Shown piece after piece: positions 1-7,275 of a DNA stretch of 45,517 bases. How positions within the stretch are numbered: the stretch's first letter is position 1; every line of letters begins with the position of its first letter. The notes below the pieces were generated by a model that was not told the DNA's origin, ran no database searches, and saw only the letters and a list, made by a program, of their open reading frames with translations. Origin of the DNA: Chloroflexota bacterium (GTDB lineage Bacteria > Chloroflexota > Limnocylindria > Limnocylindrales > CSP1-4); assembly GCA_021786385.1 (NCBI GenBank), contig JAJYNJ010000049.1:1-45517 (forward strand), in the 5' to 3' direction. Made by a program: the position numbers and the translations under genes.

Positions 1-188
1 CGGGGTCCTGATCCGGGCGGCCGGCCGCGTCCGGGCCACCACCGGGCCGGCCTCCCCAATCTGGCGTCCGCGCGCAGCCCGGGCCCATGTCGCGCTACAG
101 TGAGAGCGACATGGGAGCGCGGGGCGCCACGCGGGGCGACGATGATCGCCGCCGGCGAGGCAACCCAGCCGACGCTCGGGAGGGACGC
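1..188. other. Window edge, non-coding leader region
   Basis: No gene can be assigned to the first 188 bases. A TGA at 9-11 could end a gene lying off the left edge. A TACAGT at 96-101 resembles a -10 box and sits 9 nt before an in-frame ATG at 111, so transcription of the next gene may start near 108. No convincing -35 box is visible. Confidence 0.3.
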
Positions 189-659
189 ATGCGGGCCGCA
201 GGGACACTCGAGATCGCCGCGTCACGCGGCAGCACCTGGGACGCCCTGACCGACCCCCTGGTGCTCGCCGCTTGCGTGCCCGGCGGCACGTCCCTGGCGA
301 TCGAGCCGGTCGGGCCCGGCGAACTCGCGCTCCGCGGCCGCATCGGCCAGGGGCTCTTCAGCCTGCCCGCCGAAGGACGGCTCCAGCTCAGCGACCTGAG
401 CCGGCCCGCTGCTGCTGCTGCCACGCTCCGCGGGTCCGTGGCGGGGACGGCGCTCGAGGCGAGCGCCCGGGTGACACTCGAAGAGACCGCGCCCGACCGC
501 ACGCTGTTGCACTGGGCCGCCGACGCATCGATCGCCGGGCCGCTGGCAGGGATGGCCGGGCCCTACCTCGACCGCGAAGGACCTGGCATTGTCGAACGCA
601 CGCTGGGCTGCCTGCGCACCCGCCTCGAGACCGAACCCGCGTCTGGGACGGCAGCGTGA
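189..659 (+). CDS. CoxG-like SRPBCC family protein
   Basis: The product is about 156 residues and has the pattern of the CO dehydrogenase subunit G (CoxG)/SRPBCC ligand-binding fold. It opens with a short strand ending in a Trp-containing helix (STWDALTDP), has the 'LAACVPGG' turn, a central strand-rich stretch and a C-terminal helix (LAGMAGPYLDREGPGIVERT). CoxG-type proteins assist assembly or membrane attachment of molybdenum hydroxylases, but no cox genes are visible here, so the role is open. I chose ATG 189 because GGGAGGG lies just upstream and the fold begins there. In-frame ATGs at 87 and 111 would add a low-complexity Arg/Asp-rich tail. The stop overlaps the next start (GTGA), which suggests co-translation with the MscS gene. 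Confidence 0.65.
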   Translation: MRAAGTLEIAASRGSTWDALTDPLVLAACVPGGTSLAIEPVGPGELALRGRIGQGLFSLPAEGRLQLSDLSRPAAAAATLRGSVAGTALEASARVTLEETAPDRTLLHWAADASIAGPLAGMAGPYLDREGPGIVERTLGCLRTRLETEPASGTAA

Positions 660-1585
660 TCAAGCTCGCGAGCCTGCCGGGCTACGACCTCGTCTTTGGC
701 CCGCACGCCGTCGTCGGCGACCTACTGCTGCTCGTCGTCGCTACACTGCTGGCGCTCTGGCTGTCGGGCCGTCTCGTCCGCGGCGCGATCGCCGCGCTGG
801 TCAATCGGGAGGCCACGGAGGGGACCGCGCAGGAGCTCTCGGCGATCGAGGTGCGCAAGCGGAGCGAGACCCTGCAGGGCTTAGCCGACGGGCTCGTCCG
901 CGCGCTGATCCTCGTGGTCGCCTTCGTCATGGCGCTCGACAAGTTCGGGCTGAACATCGGTCCGGCCATCGCGGGGCTCGGGATCGCCGGCGTCGCGCTC
1001 GGGCTCGGGGCCCAGAGCTTGGTGCGCGACTACCTCGCGGGCATGTTCGTGTTGATCGAGAACCACTACTCGAAGGGCGACGTGGTCAAGATCGCCGATG
1101 TCTCGGGCACTGTCGAGGACTTCACGTTGCGGCGCACCACGCTGCGTGACCTGGATGGCACCGTGCACATCGTGCCCAACGGGCTGATCGGCGTGACCAG
1201 CAACATGACGCGGGTCTGGGCCCGCATCAACCTGGACGTCACGGTTGCCTATGGCTCGGACATCGACCGCGTGATCGAGGTGGTGAACGCGCTCGGCCGG
1301 ACGATGGCCGAGGAGCCGGCGTGGAAACGGCGCATCCTGGAGGCGCCGCAGGTGGCCCGGGTCGAGGCGCTGGGCGAGTACGGGGTCACGCTCAAGATTC
1401 TGGGGTCGGTGCGGGCTGCGGACCGCTGGTCGGCGGCGGGTGAACTGCGCAAGCGCGTGCTGGCCGCGTTCAGGGCGCACAACATCGAGATCCCGCGCGC
1501 GCAGCGGGTCTTCACCGCCGCGCCCGGCTCGGAACCCGCCGCGACCGCTCCCACCGATGAGGACTTGGCCGCTGGCGCGGACTGA
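656..1585 (+). CDS. Small-conductance mechanosensitive channel, MscS family
   Basis: The 309-residue product is an MscS-type channel of the inner membrane that would release solutes on hypo-osmotic shock. Hydrophobic segments lie near residues 18-38, 79-95 and 101-125. The third is the Gly/Ala-rich pore helix (IAGLGIAGVALGLGAQSLVRD), the family hallmark, followed by the beta domain (GDVVKIADVSGTVEDFTLRRT and the VPNG motif) and an alpha/beta C-terminal domain. The GTG start at 656 overlaps the TGA of the upstream gene by 3 nt. An upstream extension in this frame overlaps the CoxG-like gene and does not resemble protein, so I rejected it. Length is typical of short MscS proteins. The C-terminal tail is acidic and probably disordered. 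Confidence 0.9.
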   Translation: MIKLASLPGYDLVFGPHAVVGDLLLLVVATLLALWLSGRLVRGAIAALVNREATEGTAQELSAIEVRKRSETLQGLADGLVRALILVVAFVMALDKFGLNIGPAIAGLGIAGVALGLGAQSLVRDYLAGMFVLIENHYSKGDVVKIADVSGTVEDFTLRRTTLRDLDGTVHIVPNGLIGVTSNMTRVWARINLDVTVAYGSDIDRVIEVVNALGRTMAEEPAWKRRILEAPQVARVEALGEYGVTLKILGSVRAADRWSAAGELRKRVLAAFRAHNIEIPRAQRVFTAAPGSEPAATAPTDEDLAAGAD

Positions 1586-1646
1586 ACCCGTGGCGCGGCC
1601 GCAGCGCCCCGGAGGCCGGTGTTCGTCCGCCGCCGCCATCTGATGG

Positions 1647-1674
1647 TTCGACTGTAAGGCTCGATCCCTACAAT
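1647..1674 (+). promoter_or_regulatory. Candidate promoter for a leaderless mRNA
   Basis: TTCGAC at 1647-1652 is followed after 16 bp by TACAAT at 1669-1674. The GTG start of the next gene is 7 nt after the -10 box, so transcription would start at or next to the start codon. The same arrangement recurs at several other genes in this window. Confidence 0.5.
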
Positions 1675-1681
1675 CACTGAC

Positions 1682-2422
1682 GTGCCGTTCCAGCTGTTCC
1701 ATCATCGCGACCGCGCGGCGTCGACACCGCCGAGCGCGGCCGACTCGGCCGTGAGCGCCGCGACACCGCCGAGCGCGGCCGACTCGGCCGTGAGCTCCGC
1801 GGGCGGGGCCACGATCCACGCGTTCACCGAGGAGCGCAGGATCATCGGACGGGTGCAGGTGACCGGCCGCCTCTCCGATGCGCTGAACCGCCGAGAACCG
1901 CTGCCGGTGTTCGGCGTGCAGACGGCGCCGCTCGCCGCGCCCGATCAGCTAGAGGATGCGCCCGACGTGCGCCAGCTCGACCCGTACGAGCTCGTGGTGG
2001 TCGCGGCCGGCCCCGACAGCCAGCCGGCGCTGACGGCCGAACAGCGTGCCGCCATACGCTCCCGCAAACTCCGCTACGCGGTCTGCTGCGAGCTGACCGG
2101 CGCGTCCGTATGGGGCACGGTGCATCTCCATCCGGGCGTCGACCCCAGCCAGCTGGTCGGGCACCGGCTCGAGCTGTTCGTGCCGGTGACGGACGCAGTG
2201 GTCCGGGTGGGTGGCACGGTGGTCGACGAGCCGCAGTTCGACGTCGCGTTCGTGAACCGGGCGTATCTGCGGGCGGTCGTGCCGATCGATCCGTCGGTGC
2301 TCGACCTGGTCGCGGTGCCGGTCGATGGCGTAGGGCGCGGTCCCGTCGCGGTGCCGGTCCAGGCGACGCCCGACGCGGCCCCGTCGACGGCGCACGCGCA
2401 GCCCCCGGCGCGGCCGGGGTGA
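1682..2422 (+). CDS. Hypothetical protein with N-terminal repeat
   Basis: The 246-residue product was not recognised. Residues about 13-40 consist of two near-identical 13-residue repeats (TPPSAADSAVS-type) and look disordered. Residues 45-105 (TIHAFTEERRIIGRVQV onward) and 115-215 look like compact alpha/beta or beta-rich domains, including a strand-like RYAVCCELTGASVWGTVHL stretch and DVAFVNRAYLRAVVPID. The tail is rich in Pro/Ala. No signal peptide or membrane segment is seen, so it is probably cytoplasmic. The GTG start is supported by the -10 box seven bases upstream. It could be a Chloroflexota-restricted domain of unknown function, but no family can be named from sequence alone. Confidence 0.6.
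   Translation: MPFQLFHHRDRAASTPPSAADSAVSAATPPSAADSAVSSAGGATIHAFTEERRIIGRVQVTGRLSDALNRREPLPVFGVQTAPLAAPDQLEDAPDVRQLDPYELVVVAAGPDSQPALTAEQRAAIRSRKLRYAVCCELTGASVWGTVHLHPGVDPSQLVGHRLELFVPVTDAVVRVGGTVVDEPQFDVAFVNRAYLRAVVPIDPSVLDLVAVPVDGVGRGPVAVPVQATPDAAPSTAHAQPPARPG
1722..1795 (+). repeat. 39-bp in-frame tandem repeat
   Basis: A unit beginning CGACACCGCCGAGCGCGGCC occurs twice with a 39-bp period (13 codons), inside the N-terminal coding region of the unknown protein. The period is a multiple of three, so copy-number change would keep the frame. Confidence 0.85.
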
Positions 2423-2455
2423 GCGAGCCCCGGTCGCGGTGCCGGTTCCGGCGCG

Positions 2456-3301
2456 GTGGGGTACCGTGGTGCCGATGTCGTCGACCTGCGGAGCATCCTC
2501 GGCCACTCGCCGATCGCCTGGCGCGACCTTCGCGGGTCCTGCCGCACGGCGGTACCCGCACGTGCCCGAACAGCACCCGCACGGCCCCGCCCGGTGACGG
2601 GATCACCGTCCCGGCGCGACGACACACCAAGCGATCCGCCCCGGTCCGCCGCCGGGCAGTCGGGGGTCGAGTCGACCGAGGACGCTGCTGGGGGCGCCCC
2701 GCCCCTCGGCAGCGGCGACGCGGAGCCCTCCTCGGGCCCCCTCAGGTCGACCGTCGTCGGACCGCGCGTCGCCCGCGTCGGGCTGCTGCGGCGATCGGTC
2801 GCCACCCTCGTGGACGCAGTGATCGTGGCCATCGTCTGGTTCGTCGCCATCTGGCTCTTCTTGGTGCTGCTCACGCTCACCGGCGCGCTCGATCCCGCGA
2901 GCCTCCAGTCGCCCCCGCTGAGTACGTTGACGCTGACCGACCGGCAGTACGCGCTGGTTCTGTTTGCAGCGGCCATGTTCCTGGTGCTGCGAGGTGCGTA
3001 TCTCGTCTACGCGTGGGCGGGCTTAGGCGCGACCCCGGGCCAGCAGCTGGTGCACCTGGCCGTCGCCGACGGACGGACCGGCGGGCGGCTCCCCCCGGGA
3101 CGGGCGGCCGTGCGCTGGTTCGTCAGCGAGCTGCCCGGCCTCGGACTGTTGCTGGGGGTGGGTATGCTGCTCTGGTATGGGGCCGTGGCGCTCTCGATCG
3201 CTCGCAGCGCATCTGGTCGAGGGTTCCACGACCTTGCTGCGGGGTCGGTCGTCGTGTGGCGGCCGGACGGGCTCAGGAGGGAAGGAGGCACGCACGGATG
3301 A
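2456..3301 (+). CDS. RDD family membrane protein
   Basis: The C-terminal 175 residues form an RDD domain. A basic segment (VGLLRRSVATLVDAVIV, with the Arg/Asp signature) leads into a first membrane helix, a second helix follows around LVLFAAAMFLVLRGAYLVYAW, then the ATPGQQLVHLAVAD motif and a third helix (GLGLLLGVGMLLWYG). RDD proteins are small inner-membrane proteins, some proposed to act in Na+/H+ exchange; the substrate here is unknown. The first 100 residues are Arg/Pro/Ser-rich and may not all be translated. GTG 2456 is the longest start and GTG 2594 an alternative; neither has a clear ribosome-binding site. The stop overlaps the next start (ATGA), and the neighbour is also an RDD protein, so the two may form a complex. 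Confidence 0.7.
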   Translation: MGYRGADVVDLRSILGHSPIAWRDLRGSCRTAVPARARTAPARPRPVTGSPSRRDDTPSDPPRSAAGQSGVESTEDAAGGAPPLGSGDAEPSSGPLRSTVVGPRVARVGLLRRSVATLVDAVIVAIVWFVAIWLFLVLLTLTGALDPASLQSPPLSTLTLTDRQYALVLFAAAMFLVLRGAYLVYAWAGLGATPGQQLVHLAVADGRTGGRLPPGRAAVRWFVSELPGLGLLLGVGMLLWYGAVALSIARSASGRGFHDLAAGSVVVWRPDGLRREGGTHG

Positions 3302-3990
3302 CCGGTTCCACCGATCCGGCCGGCCAGGCGCCGGCACCTCAGCCAGAGGGCGGTCCGCCCGGGGCCGGGGCGTGGCAGGCGCCGCCTCCACCACCGTCGG
3401 GCGGGTGGCAGCAGCAACCGCCTGCGCCGTCGAACTGGGGCGCGCCGGGCGCGGCCCCGTCGAGCTGGAGTCCGCCGCCGGTCGAGGCCGGACCCGCGGC
3501 GGGGATCGCCTACGCCGGGTTCGGGGTGCGCCTCGTCGCGTACATCGTCGACGGCATCTTGCTCGGCATCGTCGAGACGATCCTGGGCTCGCTCATCTTG
3601 GGCGCCTCGCTCGCGACGGGGACGCTCAACTACGGCCTACTGCTCGTGCTCGCGTTGATCGACCTGGCGCTGTCCGCGGCCTACTTCATCTACACCTGGA
3701 CCCGCATGCGGGCATCTCCCGGTGACCGACTGTTTGGCCTGATGGTGTTGAACGCCGCCGACGGAAGCCCGCTGACCACCAACCAGGCAACCATGCGCTG
3801 GCTGCTGCTGGCAGGGCCGGGCGCGCTGGCCACTCTCGGGACGTTTGGGGCGGGGATCGGCATCCTGATCTCGCTGCTGGTCTTCCTCTGGTACATCTAT
3901 CTTGCGTGGACCACCGCCACCGATCCGAAGCGGCAGGGGTTCCACGACAAGTACGTCAGTTCGGTGGTCGTCAAAGCGACCCTGAGGTAG
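3298..3990 (+). CDS. RDD family membrane protein with proline-rich N terminus
   Basis: The 230-residue protein has a Pro/Gln/Gly-rich cytosolic N terminus (residues 1-70) followed by an RDD domain: FGVRLVAYIVDGILLGIV, a second hydrophobic segment, then RASPGDRLFGLMVLNAADG and a last helix pair ending HDKYVSSVVV. The start is well supported by GGAGGGAAGGAGG ending 7-8 nt before ATG 3298. It overlaps the preceding RDD gene by 4 nt, so the two are probably translationally coupled. Pro-rich tails of this kind are common on actinobacterial and chloroflexal RDD proteins. No enzymatic function can be assigned. A hairpin with an 8-bp stem follows the stop, ending the operon. Confidence 0.85.
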   Translation: MTGSTDPAGQAPAPQPEGGPPGAGAWQAPPPPPSGGWQQQPPAPSNWGAPGAAPSSWSPPPVEAGPAAGIAYAGFGVRLVAYIVDGILLGIVETILGSLILGASLATGTLNYGLLLVLALIDLALSAAYFIYTWTRMRASPGDRLFGLMVLNAADGSPLTTNQATMRWLLLAGPGALATLGTFGAGIGILISLLVFLWYIYLAWTTATDPKRQGFHDKYVSSVVVKATLR

Positions 3991-4014
3991 GAGCATCCGC
4001 GGTCGAAGGTCGCG

Positions 4015-4041
4015 CGGCCCCGTCGGTCTCCGGCGGGGCCG
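4015..4041 (+). terminator. Candidate terminator after the RDD pair
   Basis: An 8-bp perfect stem CGGCCCCG/CGGGGCCG (4015-4022 with 4034-4041) with an 11-nt loop lies 25 nt after the RDD stop. No T-run follows, as is common in this GC-rich sequence. Confidence 0.5.
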
Positions 4042-4205
4042 TGTGGTGTCTTGGCAGGGGCGGCGCTGGGAGCGGGTCGCGAGGGCCGGTGCGGTGCGGG
4101 ACTCGTGGCCGCGGCCCGGCCGGCGCGTTTTCCACCGGCCGTCCACAGGGGCCGCCGATCGTGGACGAATCGCGAGCCCGGGGCCGAAGTTGGTGGATAA
4201 GCCCG

Positions 4206-4234
4206 TTGACCGGCGCGGATCGGGGCCCTATCGT
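4206..4234 (+). promoter_or_regulatory. Sigma70-like promoter with no adjacent protein start
   Basis: TTGACC at 4206-4211 and TATCGT at 4229-4234 are separated by exactly 17 bp, which places a start near 4241. No credible protein start follows for more than 500 nt. What follows directly is a series of hairpins, so this looks like the promoter of a structured leader or an independent RNA. Confidence 0.5.
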
Positions 4235-4240
4235 TCGATC

Positions 4241-4460
4241 TGCCCGAAGGGGCCGTCAAAGATCACCGGCACCGCAAGGTGTCGCCGGCATCGCAAGGTG
4301 CCGATCCAGAGCCGCGAGGTTTTGGATCGCCGGGAGCAATCCCGGAGGACCACTGAGATCACATCAAGGTGGTGCGAAGCGAGCGAGCAATCGCCACGCG
4401 CGCCGGGTGGTGTTACAGCGGTTCCTTCGGGCGCTTCCGTGTGCGGCGTGGTGCGGCAGG
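4241..4460 (+). ncRNA. Candidate structured RNA (hairpin array)
   Basis: Directly after the promoter at 4206-4234 come successive hairpins. Stem 4268-4273/4278-4283 has a GCAA loop, as does 4287-4292/4297-4302. Stem 4302-4307/4324-4329 is larger. Stem 4330-4335/4340-4345 has a third GCAA loop. Stem 4349-4356/4364-4373 is a long hairpin with a 2-nt bulge, and 4374-4377/4391-4394 closes the series. GTGG at 4369-4372 could pair instead with CCAC at 4394-4397, which gives two exclusive folds. Three 6-bp stems with identical GNRA loops are unlikely in plain spacer. The 3' part holds GGGTGGTGTTACAGCGG, vaguely like a T-box bulge but not matching the consensus. No known RNA class was recognised. The end coordinate is arbitrary, and the RNA may be the long leader of the phosphorylase gene at 4802. 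Confidence 0.4.
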
Positions 4461-4549
4461 TTGCGACCGACCAACGCTGGCCCGACGTGACCCGCCGACG
4501 GCCGACGCGATGCCGTGCCGCGATCGCCTGACCCCGTCGGTCGGGTGCC

Positions 4550-4690
4550 CCGTCGGGCGGGTACTTGTGGCGGCGACGACGGGCGGCCGGTGGGGGCGAC
4601 GACCGGCGGCCGAGTGCTCCCGTCGGGCGGCCGGTGCTGGCGACGACGGGCGGCCGAGTACCTGTGGCGACGACGACTCGCGGCCGACCG
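4550..4690 (+). repeat. Imperfect GC-rich repeats upstream of punA
   Basis: Four degenerate copies of a GGCGACGAC(g/c)GGCGGCCG unit lie near 4571-4590, 4595-4612, 4639-4656 and 4666-4686, and CCGTCGGGCGG occurs twice. No open frame through this stretch looks like a protein. The wider 4042-4801 interval otherwise holds only the candidate RNA. Confidence 0.6.
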
Positions 4691-4801
4691 CGAGTGCCGT
4701 GGAGCTGCGTGAGGAGGGCCATGAGGTCCTACGATCTCCCGTGCGCTCACGACTCGTTCGCCGGGCCCGCCGCCACTCCAGTTCAACGCCGAGGTGATCA
4801 C

Positions 4802-5683
4802 GTGGGCGACGATCCAGACCGCATCCCTCTCCTTCCGCCTGCCGCATGGCCCGCTCGGCTCGATGTGCTCGAGTCGGCGGTGCGGACGCGGACGACCCTC
4901 GCGCCCCGGCTCGGGATCGTCCTCGGGTCCGGCCTGGGCGGGCTCGCCGACGAGCTCGAGAGCCCCGTCGCCATCCCGTTCGCCGAGCTCCCCGGCTGGC
5001 CGGCGGCGACCGCTCCAGGACATGCGGGGCGACTCGTCCTGGGTCGTCTGGCGGGAGTGCCGGTGGTGGCCCTGCAGGGGCGTTTCCACCTGTACGAGGG
5101 GCATCCAGTCGGGCTCGTGGTGCAGCCCGTCCTGTTGATGGCGCGGCTCGGAGCGCCCGTCGTACTGCTCACCAACGCCGCGGGCGGCGTGGACCCGGCC
5201 TACCGTGCCGGTACGCTGATGCTGATTGCGGACCACCTCAACCTGACCGGGGTCAACCCGCTGATCGGACCGAACGACGACGCGCTGGGTCCGCGCTTCC
5301 CCGATATGGTCGACGCTTGGGACCCGGCGCTCCGTGCGTTGCTGCGGCGTGCCGCCGGCGAGGTGAGCGTCTCGCTCGAAGAGGGGGTCTACGCGCAGTT
5401 GCTGGGCCCCAACTACGAGACCCCGGCCGAGGTGCGGATGCTGCAGGTGTTGGGCGCCTCGGCGGTTGGGATGAGCACGGTGGTGGAGGCGGTCGCGGCG
5501 CGCTGGGCGGGCCTCCGCCTCGCCGGCATCTCGCTGATCACGAACCCGGGGGCAGGCATCACGGGAGAGCCGCTGGTCCACGAAGAGGTGCTCGCCGCGG
5601 GCGAGGCAGCGGGGCCGCAGATGCGAGCGCTGGTGCGTCGCTTCGCCGAGCTGCTGGACGGCGCCTCGGTGTCGGTGCCCTGA
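4802..5683 (+). CDS. punA: Purine nucleoside phosphorylase (trimeric class)
   Basis: The 293-residue enzyme should split purine (deoxy)nucleosides with phosphate to give the free base and (deoxy)ribose-1-phosphate in the cytoplasm. Family motifs are complete: phosphate loop IVLGSGLGGL (Ser43), GRFHLYEGH with Arg94/His96, NAAGGVDPAYRAG, base-pocket Glu194 (LEEGVYAQLLGPNYET), VGMSTV with Met224, and Asn248 (SLITNPGAG). Asn rather than Asp at that place suggests 6-oxopurine specificity rather than methylthioadenosine. GTG 4802 is preceded by GAGGTGATC, a perfect match to the 16S tail, at good spacing; ATG 4721 would add 27 unrelated residues. It stands alone between repeat-rich regions, and an 8-bp hairpin follows. 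It might supply ribose-1-phosphates to the MtnA/aldolase pair at 21-23 kb, but that link is inference. Confidence 0.93.
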   Translation: MGDDPDRIPLLPPAAWPARLDVLESAVRTRTTLAPRLGIVLGSGLGGLADELESPVAIPFAELPGWPAATAPGHAGRLVLGRLAGVPVVALQGRFHLYEGHPVGLVVQPVLLMARLGAPVVLLTNAAGGVDPAYRAGTLMLIADHLNLTGVNPLIGPNDDALGPRFPDMVDAWDPALRALLRRAAGEVSVSLEEGVYAQLLGPNYETPAEVRMLQVLGASAVGMSTVVEAVAARWAGLRLAGISLITNPGAGITGEPLVHEEVLAAGEAAGPQMRALVRRFAELLDGASVSVP

Positions 5684-5688
5684 CGGAG

Positions 5689-5712
5689 CGTCGCCGGCGG
5701 TGGTCGGCGACG
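5689..5712 (+). terminator. Candidate terminator after punA
   Basis: An 8-bp perfect stem CGTCGCCG/CGGCGACG (5689-5696 with 5705-5712) with an 8-nt loop begins 5 nt after the punA stop. No T-run follows. Confidence 0.55.
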
Positions 5713-5892
5713 GTGGCACTTCGCCGGGTCACCATGGCAGCGCGCTGACGGGCGAGCGTGACGGCCGCGACCGGCGGGGCAGCGAGGGCCGGGCGACTAC
5801 GCGAGCGAGAACTTGGTGGGCAGCGCGTCCGGCGTTACCGGCGTGCGAGCGGCCCAGTCGGGCTTGGTTGGCCACGTCCGGCCAGTCGCCTT

Positions 5893-6047
5893 GGCCGGCG
5901 CCGTTCGTGCGAGTGGCCCGGTCGGGCCTGGTCGGCGGCGTTCGTGCGGCCGGCGCCGTTCGTGCGAGTGGCCCGGTCGGGCCTGGTCGGCGGCGTTCGT
6001 GCGGCCGGCGCCGTTCGTGCGAGTGGCCCGGTCGGGCCTGGTCGGCG
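5893..6047 (+). repeat. 55-bp tandem repeat, three copies
   Basis: Units starting GGCCGGCGCCGTTCGTGCGA begin at 5893, 5948 and 6003, giving an exact 55-bp period. The copies are nearly identical, and a more diverged copy precedes them from about 5840. The array abuts the left end of the inverted-repeat element at 6050. The 5713-5892 stretch before it contains no gene I can support. Confidence 0.9.
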
Positions 6048-6049
6048 CC

Positions 6050-6281
6050 TTTCGACGATGAGTGAACAGCCGCGGGACGACGCGCCGGTTTCCCGCCATG
6101 GCACGGCCGTCCGGCCGGGTTGATCTCCGGTCGGCGGCCCGTCCCCACCGACTCGGCGCGACTGGGCAGGTCGTCGCCCAGCTTCGACACGAAGAAACTG
6201 CGCGCCTGGCATCGTGTTCCCTAAGGGTGGTGAGGAGGTGAACCACACCGTGCCCGGCGTCGTGTTCACTGATCGTGGAAA
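6050..6281 (+). mobile_element. Dispersed inverted-repeat element, copy A (232 bp)
   Basis: The left end TTTCGACGATGAGTGAACA (6050-6068) is matched in inverse orientation by TGTTCACTGATCGTGGAAA (6263-6281); 17 of 19 positions agree. Two more such pairs occur at 7274-7699 and 39632-39860. In all three, the left end has TCGACGAT and the right end, read on the minus strand, has TCCACGAT, so the ends are distinct and polarity is kept. No transposase or clear open frame lies inside. A decayed extra right-end copy is visible near 6208-6233. It resembles a non-autonomous MITE-like element, but target duplications were not identified and a paired protein-binding site is an alternative. Confidence 0.55.
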
Positions 6282-6319
6282 GCAGCCCTGCCACGGTGCA
6301 GCGGGCACCGGTCGCGTGG

Positions 6320-7168
6320 TCAGGCGAGGCCGGCGGCACGCAGCGCGGCGAGCGCGGCCGCATAGTCGCGGTGCCGCGCCCGCGCACCGCCCGCTTCAGC
6401 GAGGCAGATCCAAGCGCGCTGCCGGCCGCTTGCCAGAGGGTCTAGGACGACGATCGCAGACGTTCGACCGGCGCTCGGCGGTCGAACGGCGCGCCACGCG
6501 GCGAAGGCGTCAGGCGGGTCGGGACAGGCAGCGTCGAACGTGGCGCGGCGGAGTCGGAGTACGTGCAGTATTTCCGCCGACCAGAGCGCCACGATCACAT
6601 GAGTTTCGCTCCGCCACTGGCCGACTCTCAGGCGTTTTGCCAGAACAGGGCCGAGGTATGCGCGCTTGGCGGCGAACGACCCGAGGGCCTCCTGGACGTT
6701 TGGCAGCCGCGTCTTGTTCTCGATGTGGAGCAGGGCACGGCGCTGGCGGTCCCAAGCCACGAGGTCCGCGCGACCTGCGAACTGGAAGTGTTGATACGGT
6801 TCGTCGAGGGCGAGTTCGAAGCCGTGACCGCGGAGAATCCGAGCCTCAAGTTCACCCATCGCGGCGTGGACAAGGTCCTCATCGTGGCGCTGGGCCGTGG
6901 CGCGAGATCGGTCGCTGGCGAGGTTCACATCCAGCTGCACAGCAAAGGCATGCGCGATCCGCGCGTAGCTGTCGAGGCTCGCTGCACGCCCGGCCTCGAT
7001 CGCGTGTATGGCAGCGGCGGACAGCCCGGCTCGGTCGCCGAGTTCGCGAAGCGTCCAGCGATGGCGGACGCGCTCCTCGTGGATCGCCATGCCAAGTTGC
7101 ACAGCGATGCGGGCGACGGCCGCAACGGCGCCGGGTGCGGCGCGGGTGCGCGGGCGAGTAGGGCTCAC
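6320..7168 (-). CDS. XRE-type HTH protein fused to a PD-(D/E)XK-like nuclease domain
   Basis: The 282-residue protein has an XRE/Cro helix-turn-helix at residues 36-76 (WTLRELGDRAGLSAAAIHAI followed by EAGRAASLDSYARIAHAF). A second domain at about 100-205 looks like a restriction-endonuclease fold: helix LVHAAMGELEARILRG, then GRADLVAWD (Asp135) and LLHIENK (Glu150-x-Lys152), the D...ExK pattern of PD-(D/E)XK enzymes. It may bind and cut DNA, or use a dead nuclease fold for regulation. It has no methyltransferase or obvious antitoxin neighbour. The GTG start at 7168 lies inside the first unit of a 53-bp tandem repeat; ATG 7090 (residue 27) is an alternative. The gene lies between two dispersed inverted-repeat elements in an otherwise non-coding island, which suggests a mobile or selfish origin. 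Confidence 0.7.
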   Translation of the reverse strand: MSPTRPRTRAAPGAVAAVARIAVQLGMAIHEERVRHRWTLRELGDRAGLSAAAIHAIEAGRAASLDSYARIAHAFAVQLDVNLASDRSRATAQRHDEDLVHAAMGELEARILRGHGFELALDEPYQHFQFAGRADLVAWDRQRRALLHIENKTRLPNVQEALGSFAAKRAYLGPVLAKRLRVGQWRSETHVIVALWSAEILHVLRLRRATFDAACPDPPDAFAAWRAVRPPSAGRTSAIVVLDPLASGRQRAWICLAEAGGARARHRDYAAALAALRAAGLA

Positions 7169-7275
7169 GTCGCGGCCATGACGCCGGGTGTGGCGCGGGT
7201 GCGCGGGCGAGTAGGGCTCACGTCGCGGCCATGACGCCGGGTGTGGCGCGGGTGCGCGGGCGAGTAGGGCTCATC
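7129..7275 (-). repeat. 53-bp tandem repeat over the start of the HTH-nuclease gene
   Basis: The GAGTAGGGCTCA core recurs at 7156, 7209 and 7262, an exact 53-bp period. On the minus strand every unit contains a GTG or ATG codon followed by the first codons of the HTH-nuclease protein (SPTRPRTRA). Since 53 is not a multiple of three, the upstream copies give only short truncated frames. Confidence 0.85.

Noticed and set aside
4405-4425. T-box-like motif GGGTGGTGTTACAGCGG
   Set aside because: It lacks the contiguous GGGTGGNACCGCG core and no specifier loop or aminoacylation-related gene follows.
5713-6319. Several short frames on both strands in the repeat island
   Set aside because: They merely translate the 55-bp repeats and the element ends; no protein-like features or starts.
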